Assembly: GCA_965242775.1 (NCBI GenBank)
Contig: CBDETI010000018.1
Location: 116,588-180,587 of the forward strand
DNA: 64,000 bases
Reading direction: 5' to 3'
From: JAWPMT01 sp965242775
GTDB lineage: Bacteria; Bacteroidota; Bacteroidia; Cytophagales; Cyclobacteriaceae
The first letter of the stretch is position 1, and every line of letters begins with the position of its first letter. Position numbers and translations under genes: made by a program. The notes beneath the pieces were generated by a model, which saw only the letters and a program-made list of their open reading frames with translations, did no database searches and had not been told where the DNA came from. Positions 1 to 9,289 of this stretch are shown piece after piece.

Positions 1-826
1 TTCGGCAGGGCATCAGCAGGTTTCCGCTTCTGTGATCGGAAAGTCACTGACTCAGGCTATGGATTGCAAAACCTGCCATAAAGAATCTGGACCCTCGGTG
101 GGTCCTATGTACACGGCTGTAGCGCAGAAATATAAAGGTCAATCGGGCGCTTTGCGATACTTGCAAAACAAAATTATTTCCGGAGGTTCTGGAGTTTGGG
201 GTGAAGTGACTATGCCAGCGCATCCTGATGTAAGTGCGCAGGAGGCCAGGCAAATTGCGCTATACATCCAATCTCTTGCTGAGGAAAAGAAACCCTCGCT
301 ACCTGCATCTGGTTCGTTTGTTCCAACTCCCGCAACAGGGGATAATGTGATGGTCTTGACAGCTCGCTATACCGATCAGGGGAGGCAGGGTCTACAACCC
401 TTGACGGGCGTCGCCTCTATCACACTGCGTGCCAATACGCTTTTCTTCGATGGTGAGACACCATCGGAGGGCTTTCAGCATTTCAACTTTGAGGGGACCG
501 AACTGCTAATAGTTCCGGAGGAAACCGGCTGGTTTTTGCTTGAGGACATTGATCTCACGGGTGTGAAGGCTGTGAATTTGACAGCTGGCTGGCAAGACCC
601 ACCCACGTCGGCCCTACAATTCGAACTAAGACTTGATGAGGTGAATGGCGAGTTGGCGGGCACCGGACAGCTATCTGCTCCGTATGCTCCGGCTGGAGGT
701 CTTGTCTCCATTCGCTTGAATCAACCTGTAGATCGGAAAGTTGACCGACTATTCATCGTTTTTGTACCTGGGCAAGTAAGTAATGCCAATCCAACGGCCA
801 TCTTAAGCACGACCTTCGTATTTTGA
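1..826 (+). CDS. C-terminal part of a secreted cytochrome c / carbohydrate-binding-like protein (5' truncated)
   Basis: The reading frame is open from base 2, so the gene begins outside the window; the GTG at 32 is only an internal codon. A c-type haem motif CKTCH lies about 23 codons in, followed by cytochrome c-like sequence with a GGSGVWGEVTMPAHP segment that would supply the methionine ligand, and a helix ending at SLAEEKK. From about residue 100 the protein turns into a beta-rich C-terminal domain resembling the CBM6-like modules that follow cytochrome c in the large ThuA/PQQ-sugar-dehydrogenase-like secreted proteins of Bacteroidota (known architecture). Those upstream domains cannot be seen here, so the parent protein is inferred. 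It would act in the periplasm or at the cell surface in electron transfer linked to sugar oxidation. It converges on the cupin gene with 8 bases between the stops. Confidence 0.75.
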   Translation, partial: SAGHQQVSASVIGKSLTQAMDCKTCHKESGPSVGPMYTAVAQKYKGQSGALRYLQNKIISGGSGVWGEVTMPAHPDVSAQEARQIALYIQSLAEEKKPSLPASGSFVPTPATGDNVMVLTARYTDQGRQGLQPLTGVASITLRANTLFFDGETPSEGFQHFNFEGTELLIVPEETGWFLLEDIDLTGVKAVNLTAGWQDPPTSALQFELRLDEVNGELAGTGQLSAPYAPAGGLVSIRLNQPVDRKVDRLFIVFVPGQVSNANPTAILSTTFVF

Positions 827-834
827 GAAAGTCG

Positions 835-1338
835 CTATTCCCTGGTGAGTCGTTCGATAAGCTTTTTGTGACTTGGAAATTTTTCAATTAGGCTCTCTCT
901 TCCGGGCATTTCAAAGTCAGCAAAGTCAAAGCCCGGAGCGACAGTACAACCAACGAGTGCGTAGGAGGTACGATCAGCTACTTCTGACCCAAAATAGTGC
1001 CCTCCCCTAATGACTGCTTGCAGTTCTTCGCCCTCAGACGCGTTGCGCCCAAGCTTGGTGAGAGAGTATTCGCCATCCGGATCAATGCTATGGATATGCA
1101 GTGTGGTGCCATCGTAAAAGTGCCACATTTCATCCTGCTTTAATTTGTGCAGTGCAGAAAATTCCTTTGCTTCCAGTAAGAAATAAATCCCTGTCGAGTA
1201 CGAACGGGCTCCGGAATAACCAGGTGGTAATGCTTCATGCGCGATGATACCATCGGCGCGATAGGTTTCTTTGAAACAACCTCCTTCGGGATGCGAAATC
1301 ATCTGAAGGTGGTCCTTCCAATAGGCGGCGGTGTTCAT
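835..1338 (-). CDS. DUF985-type cupin domain protein
   Basis: A 167-residue protein with the hallmarks of the Cupin_5 (DUF985) family: an N-terminal SHPEGGCFKETYR segment, the strand IYFLLE, the DEMWHFYDG motif and a VAPGFDFADFE C-terminal block. It fills the usual family length as a single beta-barrel domain and has no signal peptide, so it is probably cytoplasmic. Some family members are annotated as sugar epimerase-like, but no activity can be assigned from the sequence. It lies 14 bases downstream of the LytTR gene on the same strand and may be co-transcribed with it. Confidence 0.85.
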   Translation of the reverse strand: MNTAAYWKDHLQMISHPEGGCFKETYRADGIIAHEALPPGYSGARSYSTGIYFLLEAKEFSALHKLKQDEMWHFYDGTTLHIHSIDPDGEYSLTKLGRNASEGEELQAVIRGGHYFGSEVADRTSYALVGCTVAPGFDFADFEMPGRESLIEKFPSHKKLIERLTRE

Positions 1339-1351
1339 AGTAAGTTTTGGT

Positions 1352-2173
1352 TTATGCTTGTCTCATCCAGTCCATAAGTTCTTTGCTTTTGTACCGACTT
1401 ACCGATATTTCTGTTGCTGGCACATGGCCATTTACCTCAAGCTTCAGTTTTCGGTTAGTATCTTTTTTTATTTCTTTCACGGCAGCCCTATTCAAAATGA
1501 ATTGGCGATTGGCTCGAAAGAATTGACCTTTTGGTAGCAGCATTTCTACCTCTTCCATCGATCCGAATTGCGTGACTATCAGTCCATTATCTGTATGTAA
1601 GGTAACGATTCCATCGCTTAAATGCACATAGGCAATCTCCGGGAGTGAGACCGTCAGGTGCTTTTGACCTGTGGGCACAACAAGAGAGGTTCTTTGCTTA
1701 TGGTTTAACTCCTCTTCCAGATCTTTCGCATTCTCTATTGTGCAATAAAGTAGATATATGAGGTTTTCGATGGATACAACAGCAATTGTCAGTAAAAAAT
1801 AAATGGCAAAGTGCCTGGGGTAGATTTGGCCATTCAGTGTGATATAAAGCATTGTATAAACGATCAGCGCCACCAACACATTGACGGCAAGGAATTTGGC
1901 GGTATTTCGAAGGTCTATTTTCCCTTTTGAGAAAAGAATTCGCTTAGCGAAAGTGGTTACCACCCAGGAGCTTGTACATACAGTAAAGGCGAAAACAAAG
2001 CCAAAGAAGAATATGCGCCACGGGAACTCAAATCCGGTTCGAGGTGCTCCCATATCAATCCTTAAAAAAGCGTTGGTAAGGGCTAGGAACAGGACTACTC
2101 CATACCTGATGGAAGCGGTTTTCCAATTGAGGTCAAACACCCTGAAATCCCTGATTTGTCCTTGCAATACCAT
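1352..2173 (-). CDS. LytTR-family transcriptional regulator with membrane-spanning N-terminus
   Basis: The protein has 273 residues. Four hydrophobic stretches (about 21-38, 52-75, 92-112 and 121-145) form a membrane part, and residues about 165-270 form a LytTR DNA-binding domain (LPEIAYVHLSDGIVTLHT, then FFRANRQFILNRAAVKEI). There is no receiver domain, so this is a one-component membrane regulator in which the membrane part presumably senses something and the LytTR domain binds direct-repeat sites (family knowledge). The arrangement is typical of Bacteroidota. The cupin gene follows on the same strand. Target genes and signal are unknown; a second regulator of this type lies at 8505-9248. 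Confidence 0.85.
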   Translation of the reverse strand: MVLQGQIRDFRVFDLNWKTASIRYGVVLFLALTNAFLRIDMGAPRTGFEFPWRIFFFGFVFAFTVCTSSWVVTTFAKRILFSKGKIDLRNTAKFLAVNVLVALIVYTMLYITLNGQIYPRHFAIYFLLTIAVVSIENLIYLLYCTIENAKDLEEELNHKQRTSLVVPTGQKHLTVSLPEIAYVHLSDGIVTLHTDNGLIVTQFGSMEEVEMLLPKGQFFRANRQFILNRAAVKEIKKDTNRKLKLEVNGHVPATEISVSRYKSKELMDWMRQA

Positions 2174-2442
2174 TGGCGTGTCTAAAAACTAATCTACGAA
2201 ATTGTGGTCAATAGCGATCGACCTAGATGATTAGAGGCGAAAGGAGGCTAAGCTCAAAGCCCGTCGAAAATGCTCCACCTGCAAAAAGAGGAGCGGAGAT
2301 AGCCAGGAGGTCGACTGATACCATACCATTCATGTTGATTTTTGTACCCTTCGGCTAATTCCAGGCTTTTGCGGTAGTCGCAGGGGGAGTTGAAATCGTC
2401 TATGCCGGTAAGCCAAATTTTAAAATTCAATTCTTTTAAGTT

Positions 2443-3030
2443 ATGAAGCGACTTATGCTATTTCTGGTGAGTGGTATGTTGAGTATTACTGCCATGTCAC
2501 AAAAAGGCAGGATTTCCGATTCAGAGCGGGAGTTCCTGGAAAACAATTACTGGACTACTACTAAGTTATTGGAGTCGACCCTGGAGGGTTTAAGTGAGGC
2601 AGATTGGAAGCGCCGTCCAGCAAGTGGAGGATGGAGTGTTGCCGAGACCATGGAACATATTATTCTGGCTATGCCTGCTCAATTGAAAGGGCTTCAGAAA
2701 GCACTGGCCAGCGAGTCCGATCAACAGGTGGACTTGAGCAGCAGAGACGGGTGGCTATTATCTAAAATCGCCGACCGTGGTGTGAAGGTAAAAACACCAC
2801 TTGAACCTGAGGGGGCAGCCATGACAAAGGCTGAGATGCTGAAGGTTTATCAGGAAAATGGTGAAAGATTCCTGGAGATCCTGAGTGACCGAAAGACTGC
2901 CTTCAGGCATTTTTACGGCCAATCTCCCTACGGAGAAGTGGATGCCTATCAGCTCATGATCTTCATACCAGGTCATATTCAAAGACATCTGAGCCAGATA
3001 GAAGAAATTCTGAGAGGTTTTCGCAGCTGA
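2443..3030 (+). CDS. DinB-family protein with signal peptide
   Basis: A 195-residue protein starting MKRLMLFLVSGMLSITAMSQ, a clear signal peptide. The mature part is a DinB-like four-helix bundle: the first helix carries the ELLxxTLEGLSEADW-type pattern, followed by RPASGGWSVAETMEHIILA, whose histidine is the usual first metal ligand, and the C-terminal HIQRHLSQIEEI, which supplies the paired histidines. DinB_2 proteins bind a divalent metal and include thiol transferases, but most are uncharacterised. Export to the periplasm is unusual for the superfamily at large yet common in Bacteroidota. It stands alone and converges on the next gene. Confidence 0.8.
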   Translation: MKRLMLFLVSGMLSITAMSQKGRISDSEREFLENNYWTTTKLLESTLEGLSEADWKRRPASGGWSVAETMEHIILAMPAQLKGLQKALASESDQQVDLSSRDGWLLSKIADRGVKVKTPLEPEGAAMTKAEMLKVYQENGERFLEILSDRKTAFRHFYGQSPYGEVDAYQLMIFIPGHIQRHLSQIEEILRGFRS

Positions 3031-3052
3031 AACAGCAGCACCAAGCGGAATG

Positions 3053-3075
3053 GGGAGCAGCGACATGTTGCTCCC
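3053..3075. terminator. hairpin between convergent genes, possible bidirectional terminator
   Basis: A 7-bp perfect inverted repeat (GGGAGCA at 3053-3059, TGCTCCC at 3069-3075) lies between the DinB gene and the convergent gene at 3079. It is followed by a short T-run only (TGTTT), so termination is plausible but not strong. Confidence 0.45.
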
Positions 3076-3078
3076 TGT

Positions 3079-3573
3079 TTACTCAGCTTTGAATGTACAC
3101 TCGAGGTACTTTTGTCGCCAATTGCCATTTTCTATGGATCCGACAATGAATTGGTAAGTACCATCTTCATTGGCGATCCAGGCATCGGTGATGATCGCTC
3201 CGCCATACTCATAGACGTAATACAAGTTTGATCCATCGATCTGGACTTCTCCCGTGGTGAGGCCTCCGAATACATCAAATTCCCAGAATCGTATTTTGCC
3301 GGTGGCACCGTCATATTTTCTGATGCCGTGATTGCGCTCGCCAAAAGTCGTTTGTTCCTGATCAGTGAACCCTTGAGATTTAGCAATTATAATTTTTTCG
3401 TTGAGTGCATACTCGAATTGCGTGATCTGCTTAAATGAGCCACCGTTGGACCAAGTACCTTCCGCCTTCCATGTTTTACCAATTAAGGGTGCAAAAGCGC
3501 TCAAGGGGTCGTTCTGAGCTATCAGGGAGCAACACATCAATATCCATATGCCTATCAACGTCGAGCGTTTCAT
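3079..3573 (-). CDS. secreted hypothetical protein, lipocalin-like
   Basis: A 164-residue protein with a signal peptide (MKRSTLIGIWILMCCSLIAQ). The mature chain is beta-rich and opens with PLIGKTWKAEGTW, a lipocalin-like first-strand pattern, followed by alternating strands up to the C-terminus. I do not recognise a named family with certainty; comparable small calycin-like secreted proteins are common in Bacteroidota. No catalytic residues stand out. It is a single gene, convergent with the DinB gene. Confidence 0.65.
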   Translation of the reverse strand: MKRSTLIGIWILMCCSLIAQNDPLSAFAPLIGKTWKAEGTWSNGGSFKQITQFEYALNEKIIIAKSQGFTDQEQTTFGERNHGIRKYDGATGKIRFWEFDVFGGLTTGEVQIDGSNLYYVYEYGGAIITDAWIANEDGTYQFIVGSIENGNWRQKYLECTFKAE

Positions 3574-3670
3574 CTTCTTTTTTGATGCTAAAGCTAGCTG
3601 ATCCGGTTAGAAAATACTTTTTCAGCCTGGTCCATTCAAGTAGCTTATGTGACCCTTCAGTTAAAAATGT

Positions 3671-3879
3671 TCATTCATTACGCAATTGCAGCACCGATTG
3701 AATCTTGTAGCGTTGAAGGAGGCCAGCAGCACGGTCACACCCGCAATAAATATGGTAAGTAGGCCGGAAGTGAGGAAATAGTAGGGGTCAGCGTTACAGC
3801 TACCGAAAAATTTTCCGGCCATTTACTTGCGATTAGAATAGCCGGAGCAGCCAGGATGCCAGTTTGGGCGGGGTAGGTC
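3671..3879 (-). pseudogene. decayed C-terminal fragment of an FtsX-type permease
   Basis: This non-coding stretch directly follows the stop of the neighbouring FtsX gene. Translated on the minus strand it gives pieces of a second FtsX C-terminus in shifting frames: a GILAAPAILIASKW block (compare the ILVACVLAVPLAS block of the neighbour), then NADPYYFLTSGLLTIFIAG and VTVLLASFNATR in another frame, and finally IQSVLQLRNE with a stop at 3671-3673, matching the family ending ANPVKALRSE. At least two frameshifts separate the pieces. The order and spacing of the blocks match the last 70 or so residues of FtsX permeases, so this is best read as the relic of a tandem duplicate whose body was deleted. 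Confidence 0.7.
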
Positions 3880-6463
3880 TCATTCGGACCGAAGTGCTTT
3901 TACAGGGTTGGCAACTGCTGCTCGCAAAGAATGGATACTGACTGTGCCAAGGGCTACGACAAAGCTTATGAGTACGGCGAAAGCAAAAATCCCCCAGCTA
4001 AGTTCTATGCGGTATTCGTATCCCGCGAGCCAGTTTGTCATTACCTGAGAAGCCAGGGGAACGGCCAAAACACAAGCTACCAGAATGGGCCTGGCAAAAT
4101 CCAGCGACAACAGCTTCCATAACTGAGAAGTCGTGGCTCCGAGCGTTTTTCTAATTCCAATTTCTTTAGTTCGACTCTCCATCATAAATGCAGATAGGCC
4201 AAATAACCCCAAACAGCTGACCAGGATGGCAAGGGTACTGAAGAACGCTGCTAGACTACCAACACGCTCTTCCTCTCGGAATTTGGCTGCATATTCCTGT
4301 TGCAAGAAACTGTAGGCAAATGGATGCCCGGGGATGATCTCTTCGAAAAGGTCTTGCATTTTGGGAAGTGAGCTGCTTGGGTTTTGACGAGTAGTCATCT
4401 TAAAAAATGCCCACCGGAGTGGGTTTTCGGCATGGAACACCATCAGCGGCATTGGTGCCTCGAAAGGAGAGCCTTTGATCATGTCACCAACGACCCCAAT
4501 AATGGTCCAGCTTCTGCGTCCGTTGAATTCGCGATCCGCGTAGATGATCGTGCCAACCGGATTGTCCAGTCCCATCTTCCGGGCCGCCAATTCGCTAACG
4601 ATAACAGAGGAAGATTCGTCCTGCACGTCGCCGTTGAAGTCCCGACCCGCTTTCAGGTCCCAGTTGGTAGTACGACCATAGTCGGAATTCACCGTGATAG
4701 TATTGAAAGAAACATCCAACGTTCGATCTCCGATGCTGAAAATATCGTTGTTACCCAGCGTGTTGGTCAGTGGGTAATTGGCGGTAGATGCTTCAGTGAT
4801 GAGCCCATTCCTTTTTAATTCGGTGGCGAGTACATCAAATTTCTCGAGGAAAGCAGAGGTGCGAGCACGTACGCTGATCACACCCTGTTGATCGTAGCCC
4901 ACATATCTATTTTTAACATGAACGATTTGCTGGTACACCACGACGGTGCCAATAATGAGCGCTATGGATACTATAAATTGAAAACCGACCAGCATTTCAC
5001 GCAGCCGTCGGCTGGTGGCGCCTTGCCTCAGCACACCTTGCAAAGCGGGAAGTGGGCGAAATGAAGACAAAAGGAAAGCTGGGTAACTGCCAGCGGCAAA
5101 ACCGGTGACCAATACGAACGCCACACAGATAACCCAGAAATAAACTTCTGAAAAGGGAATAGTAAGTGTTTTTGCCGATAGGTCGTTGAACCAAGGTAGC
5201 AATGTCCATGTCGCAAGTAGAGAAACTGTGAACGCGGCAAATGCATAAAGCAACGATTCGAATAAGAACTGATAAATCAATTGGATACGCCTGGAACCTA
5301 TGGTTTTTCTAATGCCAACTTCCTTCCCTCGGTGATGATATCTGGCAGTATTCAAATTCATGAAGTTGATACACGCAAGAATGAGTACGAAGAGCGCGAT
5401 CACTGCATAAAGTCCGACGAATTGGAGTCGTTGACTGGTGGTCGATTCACGACCTTCAAACTCGGAGTACAACCGCCAATTGGCCATGGGATGCAAAAAC
5501 AATTCTTGCTCTTGGCCATTGGGACTGTTATTTTTCAGAACGTCTTTTATGGCTTCACTTGCTGCCTTTATTTGAGCGTTTTCACGCAGTAGCACGTAGG
5601 TACGGGTATTGAAATTGTCCCAGGTTCTGGGGTTGTTCTCATTGTAAATAAGATCCATGGATACAAAAAATTGGGCATCCTGGAAAGTTGAATTGGTGGG
5701 GAGTGACTGGAAGACCCCCTTGATTCTGAGTTTTACCGAACCATTCAACTCCAGTACTTCGCCAATTGCGTTCTGGTTTTTGTCAGAATTTGGCAGCGAC
5801 ATCACTGGAGATCAAGATTTCGTCAGGTTTTTGAGCTTCATAGGTGCCAGAGATCATTTTTAGTGACAGCAGCTCACCTACTTGCTTATCAAAAAAGTAG
5901 CCAGTTTCAGAAATGGTATTGTTGCCTTTCGTAAGCAATTCTTCACCATTGCGATAAAAGGTTACCGCTACCTGCTCGAAATAGTTTGCATAGTTTTCGG
6001 ATAAAAACTCGCTGAGTTTACTGACCTGGGAAGTATAGACGGCATCGTCCTCGCCATCGTATCTGACTACCTGGGCAATGCGGTGGTAGTGATTATGGTT
6101 CTTGTCAAAGGAAAACTCATCGTGAATCCACAAACCAATGAGGAGTGCCACGATCATACCCAGCGCAAGACCGCCAATGTTGAGGGTTGCAAATGCCTTG
6201 TTTTTAATGAGTATGCGGAACCCTATTAAGAGATGATGTCGATTCATGATGAGGTAGTTTGAGTTTTTGAGTGATTTAATGGCGAAGGGCCTGAAGTACT
6301 GGAAAACCTGGAACCAATAATTGAGAACTGCCCGGTTATATGACCTTTTATCTCGGACCTGTTGGAATTTTTCCTCCAGATCACCCAGTACCTCTTCCAG
6401 TAATTGGTCCTTAAGGAAGGAAGCAAGTAGTTTTTGGGCCAATTTGGGCGCGAACCTAGCCAT
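3880..6463 (-). pseudogene. FtsX/MacB-type ABC permease with permease-prefix domain, split by a frameshift
   Basis: Two overlapping frames make up one permease. The first (6463 to 5783, 226 residues) has the N-terminal prefix helix domain seen in PadR-linked permeases (about residues 5-70), the first membrane helix (KAFATLNIGGLALGMIVALL) and the start of the MacB-like periplasmic domain, ending ISSDVAAKF. The second (to 3880) resumes with DKNQNAIGEVLELN and contains the rest: three helices, a second periplasmic domain, and a C-terminal FtsX domain with SRTKEIGIRKTLGA and the ending ANPVKALRSE. In intact relatives these join as an AKxFGDxxPIGE-like segment, so a 1-base shift near 5783-5805 breaks the gene, unless it is a sequencing error. 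Joined length is about 855 residues, normal for the family. No ATPase gene is adjacent. The start overlaps the padR-like gene by 8 bases, indicating an operon. Confidence 0.85.
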
Positions 6464-6803
6464 GATTGAAATCGATTTTCCCCGTAGAGAAGGCAGGGAA
6501 CTGCTTCCACAGCGCTATTTTGAAATCCCGTGAATTCTCCAGGGCCCGCTGGCCGGCTGCGGTGATGCGGTAGATCCTTTTGCGCCTACCACCACGCTCA
6601 GGCTTAGCTGCCCCCATGAAAGATTCTAAAAAGCCCTTTTCACTTAACCGGTTCAATGTAGAGTGTGTGGCCCCGATTGACACTGCTCTTTGCGCTTGGT
6701 TTTCGAATTCCTCGGAAATCCGGAAAGCGTATGCATCTTCTCCGAGTATCCCGACAATTAATAGCAAAGTCTCTTCAAAGTCGCCTAGCCTTGTTTCTTT
6801 CAT
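6456..6803 (-). CDS. PadR-family transcriptional regulator
   Basis: A 115-residue winged-helix protein: a first helix EETLLLIVGILGEDAYAFRI, a recognition region VSIGATHSTLNRLSEKGFLES, and the wing ERGGRRKRIYRITAAGQRAL, all typical PadR features. It lies directly upstream of, and overlaps, the FtsX permease gene. In Bacteroidota such PadR-permease pairs are usually co-transcribed, with the regulator repressing its own operon (family knowledge). The inverted repeat at 6817-6855 just upstream is a candidate operator. Confidence 0.9.
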   Translation of the reverse strand: MKETRLGDFEETLLLIVGILGEDAYAFRISEEFENQAQRAVSIGATHSTLNRLSEKGFLESFMGAAKPERGGRRKRIYRITAAGQRALENSRDFKIALWKQFPAFSTGKIDFNHG

Positions 6804-6816
6804 AAGATACTAACTT

Positions 6817-6855
6817 GTAGAACAAATATATCAGATTCTTATTTATATGTTCTAC
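6817..6855. promoter_or_regulatory. candidate PadR operator (8-bp inverted repeat)
   Basis: GTAGAACA at 6817-6824 is repeated exactly in inverse as TGTTCTAC at 6848-6855, separated by an AT-rich 23-base spacer with partial further symmetry. It begins 14 bases upstream of the PadR start codon, where an autoregulatory operator would be expected. Binding is inferred, not shown. Confidence 0.45.
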
Positions 6856-6901
6856 TTTTTAGTAGGAAATGTATTGCTGAGTTAAATCGAGGATAGGGTT
6901 T

Positions 6902-8434
6902 TTAATCTTCCAGTCCGTTTTCGGAAGTTCGTGAGCGAGCCAGGTCGACGGCTCCATTATAATTCCAGCCAAAATCCAGGATTTTTTGCCAGTAGAGTAG
7001 CGCTTTGTCAGAAGACCTGCTATCGTAGTAATTGGCCAGTTGCAGCCAGGCATCAACCGTGTACCAGAAAGGGCTAAAATTCTCGGCATCACCCACCGTT
7101 TCAAGAAAGGGTATTTTCTTGTCTATTTCTCCAATAGCTTCGTAATGAAAGGCCATGTACATGTTGGCGTAAGGGTGATCAGGGTTTTTGGTCAATATTT
7201 TTTCCCCCATGGCCACTAATTGCTCGTCGAAATCGCGATAACCGCGTGTACTCAAGGTCTGTAGCAGATGCAGCATGGGCACATTCGTATTTTGCGTCAA
7301 GTCAGGTGTTTTCCCGACCAGGGCCCGGACTTTGTTAAAGGACTTCTCCGCTTCTGAGGCTTCACCATACCCCAAAAAACTAGCGGCGAGCCCTTCTGCC
7401 TGCAGTATGCTATTAGCCATAACTTTTTCGGGAAATACTACCTTTTTTAAGAAACTCATAGCAAACAGCGAGGAGGTCACGTCACCACTGATTAACCTGG
7501 CAGGATCACTAAGGAGGTTATTGTTAGCCAGCAGCAGGAGGGTAATGTTCTCATTGGGCACTCGAAGAACCAAACTGGAAAAACAGTCCTCCTGGCCATA
7601 ACCCCAAGTCAGTTTCTCCTCTTGGAAATGTTGTGTGAAGGTCCCCAATCCATAGGGTAGGGGCATGCCATTGGGTGCCTTGGTTGGCGTGAACATTTCC
7701 TGCAGGCTTGAAGGTTTCAGGATCGTATTTAATCCTTGTTCAAACCTGGCAAGATCGCGGACGGTCGAGGATAAGCCACTGGCGGCACTCAACCCCGGGT
7801 CAAAGTGTCCTGGTTCAATTTCACCGTAGTAAGTGTATGGCGATGCCAGGTCATTCCGAAGAGAATCTACCACCTGTTGATTGACCAATGGTACCGTCTC
7901 AGTAAGTGCAAGGGGTTGTAGTATCAGGCTATCCAGGAGTTTTTCGTAAGGCTTTCCAGATGCGGCTTCAATGATGCCGGTCAACCAGCCATATCGGTAG
8001 CTGTAGTTGAAGAGAGTTCCGGGAGTTCCTTCGCTAGTGTGAGACAGCAAGTGGCGAATTGTAATTCCCGGAGATGATTGTAGACCGTATTTTGCAATGG
8101 GATCCTCCAGAGATAGTATGCCATTCTCGACCAACTTCAAGATCACCGTCGAAGCAAAAGTTTTTGAGACTGATGCTATCGGAAATCGATAGTAGGGGCT
8201 AAGCGCAATGCTGTCTTCCAGGTTGGCGTACCCGAAATACCTTTCCCAAAGCACTTCATCATCTTTTAAAATAAGAGCAGCAATGCCGGGTATATGAAGG
8301 TATGCCTGATGTTCTCGCAGGTCGTTTTCGAAACTTCGTAACCGCTCCTCGATTGTTGGTTTCGTCTCCTGCGAATCTTTTGTGTTGTCACAACTCAGGA
8401 ATAATAGCAGTATTGAAAAAATAGTATATCTCAT
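6902..8434 (-). CDS. serine hydrolase, class C beta-lactamase-like, lipoprotein
   Basis: Starting at the ATG at 8434 gives an N-terminus MRYTIFSILLLFLSC, a lipoprotein signal with the cysteine at residue 15; the longer frame to 8473 adds 13 residues that break this signal and is less likely. The beta-lactamase-like domain spans about residues 35-350, with SVSK at about 88-91 (nucleophile Ser88, base Lys91) and a YSYRYG segment where the family usually has YxN. The C-terminal 150 residues are helical and repeat-like, ending in a segment typical of tetratricopeptide-containing members. Relatives include D-aminopeptidases, esterases and cell-wall peptidases, so the substrate cannot be told. It follows the LytTR gene at 8505 on the same strand. 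Confidence 0.8.
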   Translation of the reverse strand: MRYTIFSILLLFLSCDNTKDSQETKPTIEERLRSFENDLREHQAYLHIPGIAALILKDDEVLWERYFGYANLEDSIALSPYYRFPIASVSKTFASTVILKLVENGILSLEDPIAKYGLQSSPGITIRHLLSHTSEGTPGTLFNYSYRYGWLTGIIEAASGKPYEKLLDSLILQPLALTETVPLVNQQVVDSLRNDLASPYTYYGEIEPGHFDPGLSAASGLSSTVRDLARFEQGLNTILKPSSLQEMFTPTKAPNGMPLPYGLGTFTQHFQEEKLTWGYGQEDCFSSLVLRVPNENITLLLLANNNLLSDPARLISGDVTSSLFAMSFLKKVVFPEKVMANSILQAEGLAASFLGYGEASEAEKSFNKVRALVGKTPDLTQNTNVPMLHLLQTLSTRGYRDFDEQLVAMGEKILTKNPDHPYANMYMAFHYEAIGEIDKKIPFLETVGDAENFSPFWYTVDAWLQLANYYDSRSSDKALLYWQKILDFGWNYNGAVDLARSRTSENGLED

Positions 8435-8504
8435 CCTTTTCAAGGACAAGTTGGCTTGCCGAAGGTTGCCCAAAGCTAGTGTATTTTAATCCGTGTCGGA
8501 GTAG

Positions 8505-9248
8505 CTATGCCACGGTAATCGGAGCATAAGACCTCCCCACCTTCAGCTTTTCGCCGCAAGTGAGCACAACGTATTCGTCCCTTTTCAATTTTTCTTTGCC
8601 GGTGATCCTGGCTTTATTGACTAGGTACTTGCGATGGATCCGGACAAAATCTGGCCGAAGTTCACTTGCCATCTGTTCCAGCGTGGAACGTTTGACCATG
8701 GCGAACTTGTCTGTATGGATTTTCAGGTAGTGGTCATCAGCCTCAATCCACCGGACCTGATCGATTTGAATTTCGATCTTTTTCCTTCCAATGGAACCCG
8801 AAATGACTTTGCTCTGAGCACGAAGATTGTAGACATAATAGGCTGTTGCCCCAAGCAGCAGCAGGTGAAAAAGGACTTCACGCCCAAAGTACTGCCTGAA
8901 ATATTGCTCGGATAAGTAACCATCATAGTAGCCGAAGATATGGATGGTACTACTGGACAATAGGTAAAACAGGAGTAAGGCTACAAACGTAATTGCCGGT
9001 GCCCACACATAATATCTGAGACGCTGCCGGTGGGCTTGTTGGTATGCTAAAAGCACCATCGGAAGCATAAGTAAAAAAGCCAATTGTGCCACCAGTAGGT
9101 ATAATATGGAAACCCAGGGGTTGTAGCCCTGGTATTGACCATATTTTATCACATTTTGTATCATGGCAAGGACCACAACCACCAAATAGAAGCCGGAGGC
9201 CGCAATAAAGTATTTCCTTTGATGTTTCAAAAAGTTCCACCAATGCAT
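8505..9248 (-). CDS. LytTR-family transcriptional regulator with membrane N-terminus
   Basis: A 247-residue protein: hydrophobic helices at about 14-32, 45-70, 80-100 and 118-138, then a LytTR DNA-binding domain (about 150-245) with IDQVRWIEADDHYLKIHT and DFVRIHRKYLVNKARITG. It lacks a receiver domain, as does the regulator at 1352-2173, with which it shares only the layout. It is 70 bases upstream of the serine hydrolase on the same strand, which makes that gene a likely target or operon partner. Confidence 0.85.
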   Translation of the reverse strand: MHWWNFLKHQRKYFIAASGFYLVVVVLAMIQNVIKYGQYQGYNPWVSILYLLVAQLAFLLMLPMVLLAYQQAHRQRLRYYVWAPAITFVALLLFYLLSSSTIHIFGYYDGYLSEQYFRQYFGREVLFHLLLLGATAYYVYNLRAQSKVISGSIGRKKIEIQIDQVRWIEADDHYLKIHTDKFAMVKRSTLEQMASELRPDFVRIHRKYLVNKARITGKEKLKRDEYVVLTCGEKLKVGRSYAPITVA

Positions 9249-9289
9249 ATAGAAAGATACGTGTTTTTCGACCGGATTTGGAAGGCGTT

